Origin: Rhodoblastus sp963828185
Lineage (GTDB): Bacteria > Pseudomonadota > Alphaproteobacteria > Rhizobiales > Beijerinckiaceae
Reading direction: 5' to 3'
Assembly (NCBI GenBank): GCA_963828185.1
Contig: CAWHDV010000002.1
Span: 186,001-250,000, forward strand
DNA: 64,000 nucleotides
Of this stretch, positions 8,663-17,313 are shown in pieces. The notes beneath the pieces were generated by a model, which worked only from the letters and a program-made list of their open reading frames with translations, did no database searches and was not told the DNA's origin. Position 1 is the stretch's first letter. Every line of letters starts with the position of its first letter. The translations under genes were made by a program, and so were the position numbers.

Positions 8663-9118
8663 TCAGGACATTTTGGCGGAAACGATCTTGTCGGGATCTT
8701 TCACCGGTTCGCCGCGCTTGATCTTGTCGACATTCTCCATCCCGGTGATCACTTCGCCCCACACCGTATATTGCTTGTCGAGGAAGCGGGCGTTGTCGAA
8801 ACAGATGAAAAACTGTGAATTGGCCGAATCGGGGCTGGCGGCGCGGGCCATGGAGGCCGTGCCGCGCACATGCGGGGCGCTGTTGAATTCGGCCTTGATG
8901 TTCGGGTATTTCGAGCCGCCGGTTCCCGTGCCGTGCGGGCAGCCGGTCTGGGCCATGAAGCCATCGATCACACGATGGAACACGACGCCGTCGTAAAAGC
9001 CTTCGCCGACCAGCTTCTTGATGTGGGCGACATGGTTGGGCGCTAGATCGGGACGCATGCGGATGACCACCTCGCCCTTGGTGGTTTCCAGCGTCAGGAG
9101 GTTGCCTTCGTCGGACAT
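8663..9118 (-). CDS. ppiB: Cytoplasmic peptidyl-prolyl isomerase, cyclophilin type
   Basis: Cyclophilin of 151 aa that catalyses cis-trans isomerisation of X-Pro bonds. It lacks a signal peptide, so it acts in the cytoplasm. The catalytic FHRVIDGFMAQTG, the SMARAASPDSANSQFFIC core and the GEVITGMENVDKI end are all intact. It is the downstream member of a tandem pair of cyclophilin genes on the minus strand, 143 bp after an exported paralogue, and ends in its own terminator. Confidence 0.95.
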   Translation of the reverse strand: MSDEGNLLTLETTKGEVVIRMRPDLAPNHVAHIKKLVGEGFYDGVVFHRVIDGFMAQTGCPHGTGTGGSKYPNIKAEFNSAPHVRGTASMARAASPDSANSQFFICFDNARFLDKQYTVWGEVITGMENVDKIKRGEPVKDPDKIVSAKMS

Positions 9119-9227
9119 GGGTTTTTCCTTTTTGAAAAAAGACGCCGGAGGCTAGGAGCGAACGCCAAAGGGCGTCGGATGTCGCTCGTCTCTCGACGGG
9201 CTGGGGCCGAGCTTATGCGAGGGGTTT

Positions 9228-9253
9228 ATCGCCCGCAACCTCTTGCGGGCGAT
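9228..9253 (-). terminator. Hairpin after the exported cyclophilin gene
   Basis: Perfect 11-bp stem ATCGCCCGCAA / TTGCGGGCGAT with a four-base loop, 9 bp past the stop at 9262. No T run follows, so it may be a weak terminator or an mRNA-stabilising hairpin. Confidence 0.5.
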
Positions 9254-9261
9254 CAAATATG

Positions 9262-9843
9262 TCAGGAATCGGCAGCCATTTTCATGCTGATGATCTTGTC
9301 GGGATTTTCCGGCGGCTCGCCGCGCTTGATCTTGTCGACGAATTCCATGCCCGAGACCACTTCGCCGAACACGGTGTATTGCCCGTTGAGGAAGGGCGCC
9401 GGCGCGAAGCAGATGAAGAATTGCGAATTGGCGGAATTGGGCGAGGAGGCGCGCGCCATGCCGAGCGTGCCGCGCTGGAACGGCGTGGGGGTGAATTCCG
9501 CCGGCAGGTCGGGCAGGTCGGAGCCGCCCATGCCGGTGCCGGTCGGGTCGCCGGTCTGCGCCATGAAGCCGTCGATCACGCGGTGGAAGACGATGCCGTT
9601 GTAAAAGCCGCGCTTCACCAGCGTCTTGATGCGCTCGACATGCTTGGGCGCGAGATCGGGCCGCAGGCGGATGACGACGCGTCCATCCTTGAGTTGCAGA
9701 TAGACCAGATTGGCCTGGTCATCGGCCGGCTTGCCATCCTGAGCCGACGCGCCCTTGACGGCGAGGGCGGCGCAGGCCGCGCCAAGCGACAGGGTCTTCG
9801 CCAGCTGGCGGCGATCCAGCCGCATCGCATTCTTCTCTTTCAT
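9262..9843 (-). CDS. Exported peptidyl-prolyl isomerase, cyclophilin type
   Basis: Cyclophilin of 193 aa with an N-terminal export signal: MRLDRRQLAKTLSLGAACAA, cleaved after ASA. The RR pair before a moderately hydrophobic stretch resembles a Tat signal; Sec export is also possible. The catalytic FHRVIDGFMAQTG and SANSQFFICFAPAPF motifs are intact, so a periplasmic foldase role is expected. It is a diverged paralogue of the cyclophilin next door. coaD ends 9 bp upstream of its start, implying coaD-ppi co-transcription. Confidence 0.92.
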   Translation of the reverse strand: MKEKNAMRLDRRQLAKTLSLGAACAALAVKGASAQDGKPADDQANLVYLQLKDGRVVIRLRPDLAPKHVERIKTLVKRGFYNGIVFHRVIDGFMAQTGDPTGTGMGGSDLPDLPAEFTPTPFQRGTLGMARASSPNSANSQFFICFAPAPFLNGQYTVFGEVVSGMEFVDKIKRGEPPENPDKIISMKMAADS

Positions 9844-9852
9844 CGCAACTCC

Positions 9853-10353
9853 TCAGATTTTCGCCGCCTTGCCACGCAGCGCCTCGGCGACGAGCGGGGG
9901 CGCGAACGGGGAAACGTCGCCGCCCATAAAAGCGATCTGGCGGACCAAAGTGGCCGTTATATGCCCGACTTCGGGGCTCGCGGGAAGAAAAACCGTCTGG
10001 ATTTCCGGCGCCATCACGCCATTCATCCCGGCCATCGACATTTCGTAGTCGAGATCAGAGCCGTCACGCAGGCCGCGCACAATGATCCCCGCCCCGGCTT
10101 TTCGCGCGGCGTCGATGGCGAGGCCGTCGAAGGTGACGACGGAAAAATCGCAGGCGGCCGCGGCGGCGTCGGCGGCGCAGACGCTGGCCAGCATGGCCGC
10201 GCGTTCCCCAGCCGTGAACAGGGGCGCCTTGCCCGGATGGACGCCGATGGCGACGACGAGCCGGTCGCACAGCCGCATCGCGCCGCGAATGACATCGACA
10301 TGGCCATTGGTGACGGGATCGAACGACCCAGGGTAAAGCGCGACGCGTTGCAT
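9853..10353 (-). CDS. coaD: Phosphopantetheine adenylyltransferase
   Basis: Fourth enzyme of coenzyme A synthesis: joins ATP and 4'-phosphopantetheine to make dephospho-CoA. 166 aa, the usual length. The nucleotidyltransferase signature GSFDPVTNGHVDV (residues 9-21, with the TxGH histidine) is present, as are IIVRGLRDGSDLDYE and the substrate-loop FLPASPEVGHITATLVRQIA. It is the first gene of a probable coaD-cyclophilin-cyclophilin unit; the coaD-ppi order is widespread in Rhizobiales. Confidence 0.97.
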   Translation of the reverse strand: MQRVALYPGSFDPVTNGHVDVIRGAMRLCDRLVVAIGVHPGKAPLFTAGERAAMLASVCAADAAAAACDFSVVTFDGLAIDAARKAGAGIIVRGLRDGSDLDYEMSMAGMNGVMAPEIQTVFLPASPEVGHITATLVRQIAFMGGDVSPFAPPLVAEALRGKAAKI

Positions 10354-10590
10354 GACGCATAGCTAAAGCGTTTTCAAGCAAAGTGGAACCCGGCCGCCGC
10401 AAAGAAAACGCGCCGTGTGACGCCGCGATCGCCATATGCGGGTCGGACAAACCGATTTTAGCGCCTTTGCAAAAAGGCCAGGCACAAGCTCGCGCAAGCC
10501 GAGACGCCACTGACTCTCCGGCGAAAAATAAGCTAGATTGTCAAAATTCGCGCGGGGAGGCGTCGGCGCGGCAGCGGGAAAAGTTGCGAC

Positions 10591-12792
10591 GTGGCACGAC
10601 AGGCGACATCCGATCACGCTTCCATCGCCAGCCCTCACGGCCTGGCGTCCGATCCCCCATGGACGCGGCCGATGTCGCTGGCACTGGCCGGGATCGCCGC
10701 CTGGCGCGCGCGCGCGCCCTGGTGGTCGAGCCTGGGCGTCGGCGCGCTGACCGCAGGCGCCGGCGCGCTGGGGCGGCTGGAGCTGTTCGGCGTGGCCTCG
10801 CAGAAAGCGGTCTACCTGACCTTTTATCCCGCTGTGATCACCGCCGCGCTGATCGGCGGTTTGCCGGGCGGGATCGTCGCCATCATCCTCTGCGCCGCCC
10901 TGGCGCACGGCGTGTTTAATCCCCTGGCCGACGCCGAGGACTGGCTTGCGCTTTTCGTGTTCGTCGCGAGTTCCGGCGTCATCTTGGGTCTCACGGAGAT
11001 GCTGCTGCGCACGCGTGCGCTGGCGCTGGCCGCCGAAGCCATGCAAGCCAGCGACGCCAAGCTTTCAGCCATTGTCGAATCCTCCGCCAACGCCATCTAT
11101 TCCTGCGATCTCGACGGGCAAATCCTCACCTGGAACAAGAGCGCGGAACTGGTCTACGGCTTCACGGCGGCGGAAATCATCGGCCGCAACCTGGCCGAAC
11201 TGACGCCTGCGGATCGCAAGGACGAGGCCGCGGCGGTGTTCGACGCCATCAGGAAAGGCGAGGCCTGCAGGAGCCTCGAAACCGAGCGGCTGAGGAAGGA
11301 CGGGAGCCGCTTCGCCGCACAGCTGACGGCTTCGCCGATCCTCGACGCGACGGGCCGGCCGACGGCGATCTCGACCATCCTGCGCGACATCACCGAGGCG
11401 CAGGTCGCCGCGCGGTCGCTCAGGGACTCGCTGCGGGAAGTCACCGACTTCAAGGCGGCGCTCGACGAGCACGCCATCGTCGCCATCACCGATCCGCGCG
11501 GCGAAATCACCTATGTGAACGACAGGTTCTGCGCGATCTCGAAATTTTCGCGCGAGGAATTGCTGGGACAGACCCATCGCATCATCAACTCCGGCTATCA
11601 TTCCAGGGAATTCTTCCTTGATTTGTGGTCGACGATCGCCCGCGGTCGCGTCTGGCGCGGCGAAATCAGGAACCGCGCCAAGGATGGGTCGATCTACTGG
11701 GTGGACACGACCGTCGTGCCCTTTCTCGACGAACGCGGAAGACCGCGCCAGTATGTCGCCATCCGCGCCGACATCACCGACCGCAAGAACGCCGAAGTCA
11801 TGCTGCGCGAAAGCCAGCAGCGGACCCTGCTGGCCACCGAGGCGACCGAGGTCGGCATCTGGGAATGGAACCTTGGCGCCAACATGCTCTGGTGGGACGC
11901 CCAGATGTTCCGCATCTACGGCATGACCCCGACCGCCGACGGCTTCATCCCCTACGCCGCCTGGACCCGGACCGTCCTGCCCGAGGATCTGGCCGCGCAG
12001 GAGGAAAAGCTGCAGGAGAACATTCGCCTGGGCGGCCGAAGCGAACGCGAATTCCGCATCAGGCGCAAGGACAATGGCGAAGTCCGCGATATCCATGCGG
12101 TGGAAACGATGCGCGCCAACGCCGATGGCAAGATTGAATGGGTTGTGGGGACAAATCTCGACATCACCAAGCGCAAGCAGGCGGACGAGCATATTCGGCT
12201 GCTGATGGGCGAGGTCAACCACCGCTCGAGGAACCTGCTCGGCGTCGTGCAGTCGATCGCCAAGCTTTCCGCCCGGCACGCCGACCCGGAAACCTTCGCC
12301 TCGGACCTGTCGAAACGCATCGCCAGCCTGGCGGCCTGCCAGGACCTGCTGGTCAGCAACGAATGGAAGGGCATCGGCCTCGCCGACCTCGTGCGCGCCC
12401 AGCTTGGCTCCTATCGCGACCTTATCGGGCAGCGCATATTGATGGGGGGGGCCGAGGTCAACCTGCGCCCGGCGGCGGCGCAGGGCATTGGCATGGCCTT
12501 GCACGAACTCGCCACCAACGCCGCCAAATACGGCGCCCTTTCAAGCAACGAGGGCCGCGTGCGGATTGAATGGGCCGTGACCGCCGGGGAAAGCGGTCCG
12601 ACGTTCTCCATGCGATGGATCGAGGAAGGCGGCCCAGGCGTCACCCCGCCGGAGCGCAAGGGCTTTGGCCAGACAGTGACCGTTTCCATGGCCGAGCACG
12701 CCGTCAAGGGAAAGGTGACGGTCGCCTATCCCGAGACCGGCTTGTGCTGGGAGCTGCAGTCCCCCGCCCGCTTCGCCGTGGACGCCGACTGA
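10591..12792 (+). CDS. Membrane HWE-family sensor histidine kinase with three PAS domains
   Basis: 733-aa kinase. Residues about 30-130 form a DUF4118-like bundle of membrane helices. Three PAS domains follow: about 157-275 (SSANAIYSCDLDGQILTWNK), 288-400 (AIVAITDPRGEITYVNDRF) and 410-525 (EVGIWEWNLG). The C-terminal HWE kinase core has the phospho-acceptor His544 in EVNHRSRN, the HELATNAAKYGAL N-box with its extra histidine, and the WIEEGG segment that gives the family its name. Start is GTG 10591 after GGGAAAAG; an internal ATG at 10672 is possible. It is followed on the same strand by a single-domain response regulator with a general-stress-type promoter, the likely partner. HWE kinases frequently feed the alphaproteobacterial general stress response. 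Confidence 0.9.
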   Translation: MARQATSDHASIASPHGLASDPPWTRPMSLALAGIAAWRARAPWWSSLGVGALTAGAGALGRLELFGVASQKAVYLTFYPAVITAALIGGLPGGIVAIILCAALAHGVFNPLADAEDWLALFVFVASSGVILGLTEMLLRTRALALAAEAMQASDAKLSAIVESSANAIYSCDLDGQILTWNKSAELVYGFTAAEIIGRNLAELTPADRKDEAAAVFDAIRKGEACRSLETERLRKDGSRFAAQLTASPILDATGRPTAISTILRDITEAQVAARSLRDSLREVTDFKAALDEHAIVAITDPRGEITYVNDRFCAISKFSREELLGQTHRIINSGYHSREFFLDLWSTIARGRVWRGEIRNRAKDGSIYWVDTTVVPFLDERGRPRQYVAIRADITDRKNAEVMLRESQQRTLLATEATEVGIWEWNLGANMLWWDAQMFRIYGMTPTADGFIPYAAWTRTVLPEDLAAQEEKLQENIRLGGRSEREFRIRRKDNGEVRDIHAVETMRANADGKIEWVVGTNLDITKRKQADEHIRLLMGEVNHRSRNLLGVVQSIAKLSARHADPETFASDLSKRIASLAACQDLLVSNEWKGIGLADLVRAQLGSYRDLIGQRILMGGAEVNLRPAAAQGIGMALHELATNAAKYGALSSNEGRVRIEWAVTAGESGPTFSMRWIEEGGPGVTPPERKGFGQTVTVSMAEHAVKGKVTVAYPETGLCWELQSPARFAVDAD

Positions 12793-12942
12793 TCCGTGTT
12801 AATTGCAAAAGCTATTGAATTGTTTGAACTTGCGAAAAGGTTTCTGTGGCGGAACGTGACGAAAGACACAAGCGTCGCGAAAGGCGGGCTATGGTAATTT
12901 CAGGCTTGACGCGACAAGAAACACCGGCGCCCGCCCGCGTCG

Positions 12943-12968
12943 GGAACCATAAGCGGCGCTTGTACGTT
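12943..12968 (+). promoter_or_regulatory. EcfG-type general stress promoter
   Basis: GGAAC at 12943-12947, a 17-base spacer and CGTT at 12965-12968. This matches the published EcfG/sigma-T consensus (GGAAC, 16-17 bases, CGTT) exactly. It sits about 98 bp upstream of the response regulator at 13066 and well after the kinase stop, so the regulator probably has its own stress-inducible promoter. Confidence 0.65.
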
Positions 12969-13065
12969 GTCTTTTAGGCCAATTTCCTCATATCGTCGCA
13001 ACTGATACGACTTCAGCCCGGAGCCAAACGTGAGCATTCGCGCGTCGTCGGACGGAGCTAAAAAA

Positions 13066-13410
13066 ATGCTACGCTTACTGGTGATCGAAGACGAATTCTT
13101 CGTAGCGGCGCATATAGAAAACCTGCTGAGCGACGAGGGCCATGAAGTCATCGGGCCAGTCGGCTCGCTGGACGAAGCCCGGCTGCTGGCCCGTGACGAA
13201 ATGATCGACGGCGCGCTTCTCGACGTCAACCTCGACGGCGGCCGCGTCGACGATGTGGCGGACATCCTGGCGCGACGGAATGTGCCGTTTCTGTTTGTCA
13301 CGGCTTATGGCCGCGACAACCTGCCGCCGATCCACCGCGAAGCCGTGGTGGTGCACAAGCCGTTCAACGACGCCGACCTTATTCGGGAAGTGCGACGGCT
13401 CAGGCCCTGA
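13066..13410 (+). CDS. Single-domain response regulator
   Basis: 114-aa stand-alone receiver domain. MLRLLVIEDEFFVAAHI gives the acidic pocket, LLDVNLDGG the phospho-acceptor Asp53, FVTAYG the switch threonine and HKPFND the conserved lysine. There is no output domain, so it must act by protein interaction, for example as a phosphate sink or by inhibiting another regulator. ATG 13066 is preferred over the upstream GTG 13030 because GGAG lies 8 bases before it. Context: downstream of an HWE kinase and behind an EcfG-type promoter, resembling small receivers that modulate the PhyR-NepR-EcfG circuit; the partner genes are not in the window. Confidence 0.9.
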   Translation: MLRLLVIEDEFFVAAHIENLLSDEGHEVIGPVGSLDEARLLARDEMIDGALLDVNLDGGRVDDVADILARRNVPFLFVTAYGRDNLPPIHREAVVVHKPFNDADLIREVRRLRP

Positions 13411-13434
13411 GACCATTGGAAGCCGCCTGGCGCC

Positions 13435-14907
13435 TCACCGCGACGCGCGCATCAGCCGCACGTCGAGGTCGCGCACTTTCTTGCGCAAGGTGTTGCGGTT
13501 GAGGCCCAGAAGCTCGGCCGCCTTGATCTGGTTGCCACGCGTCGCCGCCAGCGCGATCGAGATCAGCGGATATTCAATCTCGCGCAGGATACGGTGATAG
13601 AGGCCGGGCGGCGGCAAATTGTCGCCGTGCGTCTTGAACAGTTCGGCGAGATGCCGCTCGACCGCCATCGACAGGGATTCATCGCCGTCGCGCGCAGGAC
13701 TCGCGGCGGGACCCGCGGCGCCCATGAAGGTCACGCTTTCGCGGGCCGAGTTGAGACCGAGCTCCGTGGCGACGACCTGCTCGGCGATGACTTCCTGCGG
13801 ATAGAGCGCGGCGAGGCGGCGCACCAGGTTTTCGAGCTCGCGGATGTTGCCCGGCCACTTGTAGCGCTTCATGCGTTCGAGCGCGCCCGGCTCGAGCGAT
13901 TTCAGCGGCAGTCCGTCATTGACCGCCTGGGCGAAGAAATGCCGCGCCAGATCGCCGATGTCCTCGGCGCGCTCGCGCAAGGGCGGCAGGCGCAGCGGCA
14001 CGACGTTGAGGCGGAAGAACAGGTCCTCGCGGAAAAGCCCCTGCTGGATCAGGACGCGCAGATCCTTGTTGGTGGCGGCGACGATGCGCACATTGGCCTT
14101 GATCGGCGTGCGGCCGCCGACCGTGGTGTATTCGCCCTGCTGCAGAACGCGCAAAAGCCGCGTCTGCGCCTCCATCGGCATGTCGCCGATTTCGTCGAGG
14201 AACAGCGTGCCGCCCTCGGCCTGTTCGAAGCGGCCGATCGAGCGCTGGTTGGCGCCGGTGAAGGCGCCCTTCTCGTGGCCAAACAGTTCGGATTCGATCA
14301 GATCGCGCGGAATTGCGGCGACATTGATCGGCACGAAGGGGCCCTTCTTGCGCTTGCCATAGTCATGCAGCGCGCGCGCGACCAACTCCTTGCCGGTGCC
14401 GGATTTACCGGTGATCATCACGGTAAGGTCTGACTGCATCAGCCGCGCCAAGGCGCGAAAGATGTCCTGCATGGCCGGCGAGCGGCCGACAAGCGGCATG
14501 TTCTCCAGGTCGTCGGGTTCAGGCGCGCGCAGCCGGTTCTTCGGCTCGCTCATCGCGCGGCCGACGATGGCCAGAAGCTCCTTCAGGTCGAAGGGTTTTG
14601 GCAGATATTCATAGGCGCCGCGCTCCGAAGCCTTGATCGCCGTCATGAAGGTATTCTGTGCGCTCATCACGATGACCGGCAGGTCCGGCCGCGCCTTCTT
14701 CACGCGAGGGAGAAGCTCGAACGCGTTCTCATCCGGCATGACCACGTCGGTGATGACGAGATCGCCTTCTCCCGCCTGGATCCAGCGCCACAGCGTGGCG
14801 GCCGCTCCCGTCGTGCGCACCTCATAGCCGGCCCGGGTCAGGGCCTGGCTGACGACCGTCCGGATGGCCGCATCGTCGTCTGCGACGAGAATATTGCCGC
14901 TGGGCAT
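13435..14907 (-). CDS. ntrC: Nitrogen regulator NtrC
   Basis: 490-aa sigma-54 activator. Receiver domain about 1-120 with phospho-acceptor Asp54 (LVITDVVMPDE). AAA+ domain about 138-375 with Walker A GKSGTGKE (167-174), the sigma-54 contact loop GAFTGA (214-219) and Walker B LFLDEIGD. The C-terminal Fis-type helix-turn-helix includes GNQIKAAELLGLNRNTLRKK. It activates nitrogen-assimilation genes when phosphorylated by NtrB. It follows ntrB by 70 bp in the dusB-ntrB-ntrC operon. The ntrYX pair that often follows in this group is absent; the next gene is convergent. Confidence 0.97.
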   Translation of the reverse strand: MPSGNILVADDDAAIRTVVSQALTRAGYEVRTTGAAATLWRWIQAGEGDLVITDVVMPDENAFELLPRVKKARPDLPVIVMSAQNTFMTAIKASERGAYEYLPKPFDLKELLAIVGRAMSEPKNRLRAPEPDDLENMPLVGRSPAMQDIFRALARLMQSDLTVMITGKSGTGKELVARALHDYGKRKKGPFVPINVAAIPRDLIESELFGHEKGAFTGANQRSIGRFEQAEGGTLFLDEIGDMPMEAQTRLLRVLQQGEYTTVGGRTPIKANVRIVAATNKDLRVLIQQGLFREDLFFRLNVVPLRLPPLRERAEDIGDLARHFFAQAVNDGLPLKSLEPGALERMKRYKWPGNIRELENLVRRLAALYPQEVIAEQVVATELGLNSARESVTFMGAAGPAASPARDGDESLSMAVERHLAELFKTHGDNLPPPGLYHRILREIEYPLISIALAATRGNQIKAAELLGLNRNTLRKKVRDLDVRLMRASR

Positions 14908-14977
14908 TCAACAACCTCCAAACATTCCAGATCCGCGCCGGCCGGGAGCGCGGAGACATTGCTGCGCCGCGACGGTT

Positions 14978-16142
14978 TCAGGCCGACCCGTCCCGGCGCG
15001 AGAAAACTGGCATCAGGATGCGGAACACCGTTTTGCGCGGATGCGATTTGCATTCGATGACCCCGCCATGATCGCCGACGATCTTTGCGACCAATGCAAG
15101 ACCGAGGCCAGAACCCGACGTTTTTGTGGTGACAAAGGGATCGAACAGATGCGGCATCAAGTCCTCCGGCACGCCTGGGCCGTTGTCGCGCACGCAGAAT
15201 TCAAGCGGCAGGCTGACCGGCGTGGCCTTGCCGGGCGCGCGGATGCGCACGCCCGGCCTGAAGGCGGTGGTCAGCTCAATCTCGCCGTCCATGGCGTCGT
15301 CGCCGATCGCCTCCGCGGCGTTTTTCACCAGATTGAGAAAGACCTGCACCAGTTGGTCGCGGTTGGCGAGCACATGCGGCAGCGACGGATCGTAGCTCTC
15401 GACGAAGCGGATGCGGCGGGCGAAGCCGGCCTGGGCGACCCGGCGCACGTGTTCGAGGACTTCATGGATGTTGACTTCGCCCCGCTCGACCGGCCGGCCG
15501 TCCGAGAAAGCCTCCATCCTGTCAACAAGATGCACGATCCGGTCGGTTTCGTCGCAGATCAGCCGGCAAAAGGCGCGATCCTCGTCCCCGACCGCCGTTT
15601 CGAGCAATTGCGCCGCGCCGCGAATGCCCGACAAGGGATTCTCTGATCTCATGCGCCAGCATCGCGCCCATGGCCGAAAGCGAGCGGGCGGCGCCGCGAT
15701 GGGTGAGCTGGCGGTCCATCTTGTCGGCTATCGTGCGCTCCTGCAGCATGACCACCACGCCATCGCGCAAGTTGGGCAGCGGCGCGATATGGATATCGAC
15801 ATAACGCTCGATGCCGATCTTCGGCGTGCCCAGATCGACGCGGTATTCGTTGATCGGCGCCCGCCGCTGCCGCACCTGTTCGATCGCCGAAACCAGCGGC
15901 GAGCCGAAGGGCAGCAATTCCGTGAATTTAATGCGCCGCAAGGCGTTGCGCGACATGGCGAAGAACAGTTCCGCCGCCGGATTGACGTCGTGGATCGAAC
16001 CGTCGCCGCCTACCGACAGCAGGGGATGCGGCAAAGCGTTCAGCAATTGCAGCGCCAGGCAATCGGCATCGCCCGAGCTACTCAGGGCTTCCGTCACGAC
16101 GCCAATTTGGGCGCCTTTTTTTTGAGCAGTATCGCGCTTCAT
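14978..16142 (-). pseudogene. ntrB: Nitrogen sensor kinase NtrB, interrupted by a +1 frameshift
   Basis: Cytoplasmic PAS-type histidine kinase that controls NtrC with PII. Two frames cover it: 16142 to about 15643 encodes the PAS domain and the H-box up to GAMLAHEI (His164), and about 15652 to 14978 encodes NPLSGIRGAAQLLE onward with the N, G1 and G2 boxes (VKNAAEAIGD, DNGPGVPE, GSGLGLALVAKIVG). Removing one base in 15641-15644 restores AHEI-K-NPLSGIRG, the normal NtrB sequence, and a 387-aa protein. The break falls just after the phospho-acceptor histidine. It may be a sequencing error (other +1 insertions occur in this window) or a real lesion. The ATG overlaps the dusB stop (ATGA), showing translational coupling. 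Confidence 0.9.
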
Positions 16143-17194
16143 GCCGCCTCCGCTTTAGGCGCCGTCGCATAGAGGCGACCGATCAAGTTGAACACTTCCG
16201 ATATATCCTCGCTGGCGACCAGGCGCCGCCGTTCCGCGTCGGTGAGGCCAAAGCCTGACCGCGCGGCGACATCGGCATAGGCCGCAAGGTGCTTTCGCGC
16301 ATGGCGCAGGCCTTGCGCCGGCCCCATCAGCTCCAGCAAGGTGGAATAATGTTCGCGCGCCGCGGCCTGCCGCGTTTCCGGGGATAACGCCGGCCGCTCG
16401 TGGCCATTGCGCAGGAAGAAGGCGATATCGCCGACGAGCCAGGGCTGGCCCAGCGCGGCGCGGCCCACCATCACCGCCCGCGCCCCCGAAAGGGCCAGCA
16501 TTTCTTGCGCGTGCGCGGTCGAGCAACAATCGCCGTTGGCCGCCACCGGAAGCGTCACCGCCTCGACGACCGGCCGGATCGCCGCCCAATCCGCGTCGCC
16601 GCGATAAAACTGCTGCCGCGTGCGCCCATGCACGACAATCATCCGCGCTCCCTCGGCCTCGGCGCGGCGCGCCAGTTCCGGCGCGTTGCGCGAGGCCTCG
16701 TCCCAGCCGAGGCGCATCTTGACGCTGACCGGAATTTTCACCGCTTGCGTCACCGCGCCGATCAGGCGCGCGGCGTGGTCGAGATCGCGCATCAGCGCCG
16801 AACCGGCGGCGCCGCCGACCACCCGTTTGGCCGGACAGCCCATGTTGATGTCGATGAGGTCCGCCCCGGCGTCTTCCGCAAGTTTCGCGGCTTCCGCCAT
16901 ACTGGAGGCCTCGCAGCCAGCGATCTGCACGGCATGCGGCACAACGCCACCGCCTTGCGCGCGTAAAAAACTTTCGCGGCCGCCTGCGGAGAAATCGTCG
17001 CTCGCGACCATTTCCGAAAAGGCCAGCGAGGCGCCGAAACGCCGCGCCAGCCGCCGCATGGCGAGATCGGTCACGCCGGCCATCGGAGCCAGGAAGGCGC
17101 GGCCGTCGAGGACCAGATCGCCAACGCGCAATTGGTCGTCGGATTGGTCGGCGCCCGGTTGATCACTGCTTAACTGTTGTGCAAAATTGTTCAT
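16139..17194 (-). CDS. dusB: tRNA-dihydrouridine synthase B (NifR3)
   Basis: FMN enzyme of 351 aa that reduces uridine to dihydrouridine in tRNA D-loops. The FMN barrel starts with FLAPMAGVTD. The catalytic cysteine is in the DINMGCPAKRV motif, and VHGRTRQQFYRG and VAANGDCCS line the cofactor pocket. Length is normal. It is the first gene of the dusB(nifR3)-ntrB-ntrC operon, the classic alphaproteobacterial arrangement, and its TGA overlaps the ntrB ATG. Confidence 0.96.
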   Translation of the reverse strand: MNNFAQQLSSDQPGADQSDDQLRVGDLVLDGRAFLAPMAGVTDLAMRRLARRFGASLAFSEMVASDDFSAGGRESFLRAQGGGVVPHAVQIAGCEASSMAEAAKLAEDAGADLIDINMGCPAKRVVGGAAGSALMRDLDHAARLIGAVTQAVKIPVSVKMRLGWDEASRNAPELARRAEAEGARMIVVHGRTRQQFYRGDADWAAIRPVVEAVTLPVAANGDCCSTAHAQEMLALSGARAVMVGRAALGQPWLVGDIAFFLRNGHERPALSPETRQAAAREHYSTLLELMGPAQGLRHARKHLAAYADVAARSGFGLTDAERRRLVASEDISEVFNLIGRLYATAPKAEAA

Positions 17195-17313
17195 GCCCGC
17201 ATTTTAGACAGAATTTCACCTGCCGCAACGCAAAAGAATGCCGGCAAATTGACCTTTCCAAAGATTTCGCGCGACATCTCGCGGCGGCCGAGGATGAAAA
17301 AGCGGGATAGCAA

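Noticed and set aside
14978..16142. Two separate genes for the two halves of ntrB
   Set aside because: The halves join exactly at the H-box when one base is removed, and the second half has no ribosome site.
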